Source: JBCCLJ01 sp039026915 (GTDB lineage Bacteria; Acidobacteriota; Thermoanaerobaculia; Multivoradales; Multivoraceae). Taken from it: 64,000 nucleotides of DNA. Below the pieces are notes generated by a model. It saw only the letters and a list, made by a program, of their open reading frames with translations, was not told where the DNA came from and searched no databases. The position numbers were made by a program, and so were the translations under genes. Location: the NCBI GenBank assembly GCA_039026915.1, contig JBCCLJ010000003.1, positions 1-64,000 on the forward strand. The letters are read 5' to 3'. Below, in pieces: positions 62,054 through 64,000 of this stretch (the first letter of the stretch is position 1; each line of letters starts with the position of its first letter).

Positions 62054-62833
62054 ATGCGGCTTCTCGATTCCGTCGGCCTCGTCGTCGAGGTGAGCAATCT
62101 CGGCGATCGCGACCGGATCGTCACGCTGATCACACCGGAGTACGGCAAAGTGCGCGCGGTGGCCAAAGGGGCGCGGACCAAGTACTCGCGCTACGCCGGG
62201 CAGCTGCACCTCTTGGCCCGGCTGCGCTGCGGCTGGTTCGAAAAGGAGAGCTCGGACCTGGCCCGGCTGCGAGAGGTGCATCTCGAACGGCCGGCGACCG
62301 GTTTGCAGAACGAACTCGAAGGGCTTCTGTTGGGCACCTATCTGGCGGAGCAGGCGACGGTCTTCGTGCAGGAGAACGAAGAGAGCCCGCGACTCTTCCG
62401 CCTGCTGGACTCCTGCCTCGACGCTCTCCTCAACGATCGCGTCGACGAAGCGCTCGTCGGTCGCTATTACGAAGCCTGGATGTTGCGACTGGCGGGCATC
62501 TTCCCGCATCCCTCCGAATGCCCCGCCTGCGGACGGGATCTGGACGATCTCGCCGTCCTGCTCGACGGCGTCGACGGTCTGGTGTGCGGTGACTGCGCCC
62601 GAGGCCAATCGGGCCTCAGAGTAGGACCGGGAGTCCTCGGGTTTCTGCGTCGGATCTCGGCACAGCGCGTGCAGGACATCGCCGCTGCGAATCCGCCGGG
62701 ATCCGATCTTCTGGAGCGGGTCGAGGAGCTCACCGCGCGAGTTCGCCGCGAGTTTCTGGGGGAAGAGTTGCGCAGCTATGTCGTTCTGAAGCGAACCCTG
62801 GCCGAAGTTGGGCGGCCCTCGTGCGCTCCGTGA
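62054..62833 (+). CDS. recO: DNA repair protein RecO
   Basis: A 259-residue RecO with the N-terminal OB fold (VGLVVEVSNLGDRDRIVTLITPEYGKVRAVAKGARTKYSRYAGQL) and a helical C-terminal domain containing a zinc motif at C156, C159, C178 and C181. It loads RecA with RecF and RecR. It begins three bases after mgtE stops and is followed by the glyQ-like gene, the classical era-recO-glyQ-glyS order. Confidence 0.93.
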   Translation: MRLLDSVGLVVEVSNLGDRDRIVTLITPEYGKVRAVAKGARTKYSRYAGQLHLLARLRCGWFEKESSDLARLREVHLERPATGLQNELEGLLLGTYLAEQATVFVQENEESPRLFRLLDSCLDALLNDRVDEALVGRYYEAWMLRLAGIFPHPSECPACGRDLDDLAVLLDGVDGLVCGDCARGQSGLRVGPGVLGFLRRISAQRVQDIAAANPPGSDLLERVEELTARVRREFLGEELRSYVVLKRTLAEVGRPSCAP

Positions 62834-62876
62834 GACCCCTCGTGCATCCTCGATCGACGTTGCAAGGAGAGACCTG

Positions 62877-63782
62877 ATGCCCCCGGCAACGATCCAGGAG
62901 CTCGCGTCCCGCGGCACCGACCTGCTCGCTGCGCGAGACTGTACCGTGCTCGGTCCGCCGCGCCACGACCTGGTCGATCCTCTCTTCGAGTCGCAGGCGT
63001 ACTTTCGCCTTCTCGGACCGGAGCCCTGGTCCTCCGTGCAGGTGCAGCGTGTTCTGCGTCCGCAGCTCGCCGATTTGGACTCGGAGCACTTTCCCGTGGC
63101 CAGCCTGCGTCTGAGCGCTCTGTTCAAGGAGCCGGACGAGCCGCCGCAGGGGCTGATGCTCGACCTCCTGCGCGCGATGGGCTTCGAGCTCGAACAGAGA
63201 GACGTGCGCTTCGCTGACCAGGCCCGACGCAACGCGGTCCTGGGGCTTCAGGGCGTGGGCTGGAGGCTGCTGATCGACGGCGTCGACAGCGGTTGGCTGT
63301 CCTACTTTCAGCGCGCGGCGAGTCAGGTGCTCGAGCCGGTCACGCTGGCGCTGTCGCTCGACCTGGAGCGACTCGCACTGCTCCAGCAGCGCAGCCTCTC
63401 CCTCTATGACGTCGACTGGGCCCCGGGGCTCTCCTACGGCGAGGCTCGAGCGGCGGAGGAGGCTGAGCTGTCGAAGCTCTTCGGCGGGCCCGCCCGCGAG
63501 GACGCGGAGGTCGAAGCGCACGTCGACGAGGTCTGCCGGCGCGCCATGGAGCTGCTCGACGACGGCCTCATCCTCGAGGCCTTCGTCCTCGCACACGAAG
63601 CGGTCGTCGGCGCCTGTCGGCGCGGAGCCTCTCTCGAAGAGGCGGCCGCCGCCTGGCAGACACGTGTCGGTGCTGTCGTCGACTTCTGCGCTCGGCGCTG
63701 GCTGGAAGAGCGTCGTCGCGACGGCTTTCCGTTGAGCCCCGACGCTTCACGCAGCGGTGTGATCCGGAGGCTCGGTGTCTGA
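62877..63782 (+). CDS. glyQ: Divergent glycyl-tRNA synthetase alpha subunit (GlyQ-like)
   Basis: A 301-residue protein in the usual glyQ position. The fold is recognisable: LGPEP (46-50), IRF-like VRFADQ (110-115), LGLQGVGWRL (122-131), YFQRAASQVLEPVT (143-156), LERLAL (163-168) and SLYDVDW (175-181) align in order with standard GlyQ. The stretch expected to hold motif 2, QPSRRPTDGRYGENPNR in E. coli GlyQ, instead reads QRVLRPQLADLDSEHFP, so most of the conserved arginines, Gly-Glu-Asn and Asn are missing. The Gly before LERLA is Asp. AAGGAGAG precedes the ATG. Activity is doubtful from the sequence. A bona fide class II enzyme of a divergent clade, or a paralogue with a new role, are both possible. 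Confidence 0.75.
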   Translation: MPPATIQELASRGTDLLAARDCTVLGPPRHDLVDPLFESQAYFRLLGPEPWSSVQVQRVLRPQLADLDSEHFPVASLRLSALFKEPDEPPQGLMLDLLRAMGFELEQRDVRFADQARRNAVLGLQGVGWRLLIDGVDSGWLSYFQRAASQVLEPVTLALSLDLERLALLQQRSLSLYDVDWAPGLSYGEARAAEEAELSKLFGGPAREDAEVEAHVDEVCRRAMELLDDGLILEAFVLAHEAVVGACRRGASLEEAAAAWQTRVGAVVDFCARRWLEERRRDGFPLSPDASRSGVIRRLGV

Positions 63783-64000
63783 GCTGCTTCTCGAGCTGAG
63801 GACAGGAGGTCTGCCGCCGAGCTCGCTCGCCGGTCTGACCCTGCGTCTCAAGAACTCGCTGATCCGTTCGCTGCGGGAGAGCGAGGTCGGTCCGCGACAG
63901 TCGTCGACCTCCTTCACCGGACGTCGGGTGATGATCCTGCTCCGAGGACTGCCGGACCAGGAGCGCGGCTCGGAGGCGGTGCTCGGCCCGGCCGTGGCCG
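63775..64000 (+). CDS. glyS: Glycyl-tRNA synthetase beta subunit-like, 5' end only
   Basis: Partial: 75 codons, truncated by the window. The GTG start overlaps the glyQ-like stop by eight bases. LLLELRTGGLPPSSLAGL resembles the standard GlyS opening (LVEIGTEELPPKAL), with GTEE changed to RTGG, followed by FTGRRVMILLRGLP, matching the usual PRRLALxVxxLx segment, and GPAVA. The gene thus looks like the expected partner, but its N-terminus also differs at conserved acidic positions. Confidence 0.7.
   Translation, partial: MSELLLELRTGGLPPSSLAGLTLRLKNSLIRSLRESEVGPRQSSTSFTGRRVMILLRGLPDQERGSEAVLGPAVA

Noticed and set aside
1..64000. CRISPR array, tRNA, rRNA, insertion sequence or phage
   Set aside because: Intergenic gaps are short (largest about 330 bases); no repeat-spacer array, tRNA-like cloverleaf, transposase or integrase was recognised by eye. 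A dedicated tRNA scan was not run.

Overview
The window is one continuous, gene-dense piece of a high-GC bacterial chromosome. It most likely comes from the Acidobacteriota. The best evidence is the left-end pair: a PadR-type repressor next to a large MacB/FtsX permease of the kind called acidobacterial duplicated orphan permease. Secreted PQQ-like propeller proteins, a PVC-type CxxCH heme protein and a Bacillus-like order of core genes at the right end fit that placement. This is inference from gene content. No rRNA, tRNA, CRISPR array, insertion sequence or phage gene was seen.

Layout. 1-3118 (minus): ADOP permease running off the left edge, its PadR regulator and a small membrane protein. 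3446-11051 (plus): three secreted beta-propeller proteins, an iron-type alcohol dehydrogenase and a HemN/HemW-like radical SAM enzyme. 11323-14543: an outer-membrane barrel protein with a clear terminator, then a flavin halogenase-like enzyme. 14565-22132: a chain of overlapping genes for a small membrane protein, a sodium symporter, a glycosyltransferase, a thioesterase and a LolD-type ATPase with a 1131-residue FtsX permease. 22158-25718 (minus): an S9 peptidase and a TPR protein. 25960-36843: CCA-adding enzyme, then an ECF sigma factor, a probable anti-sigma factor, a CpxP-like sensor and an RND efflux set of two permeases sharing one adaptor. 36945-39827: a 786-residue coiled-coil protein and a MaoC-like hydratase. 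39837-43537 (minus): a membrane dipeptidase and a large heme protein.

43562-48989 (plus) looks like a catabolic operon: enolase-superfamily enzyme, Old Yellow Enzyme-type reductase, an Nramp-like transporter lacking the usual metal-binding motif, and a DUF993 TIM-barrel protein. An acyl-CoA ligase follows. 50590-52068 holds a MarR regulator with a monooxygenase-like protein, divergent from an AhpD-like protein. Between them lies a strikingly regular operator array. 52065-64000 is a housekeeping run: DUF2064, nnrDE, tsaE, 3-hydroxyacyl-CoA dehydrogenase, phoH, pgpH, ybeY, era, mgtE, recO, and then glyQ- and glyS-like genes.

The points most worth following up are: (1) the glyQ-like protein sits in the conventional recO-glyQ-glyS position but has lost most of the residues expected in the class II active site, and the start of glyS is altered too; (2) the MarR operators, two perfect 14-bp palindromes with a half-site exactly midway on a 19-bp period; (3) the metal-motif-less Nramp-like transporter inside a catabolic operon; (4) a halogenase-like enzyme with all signature motifs but no recognisable biosynthetic cluster; (5) -10-like boxes 6-8 nt upstream of several start codons, which suggest leaderless transcripts.
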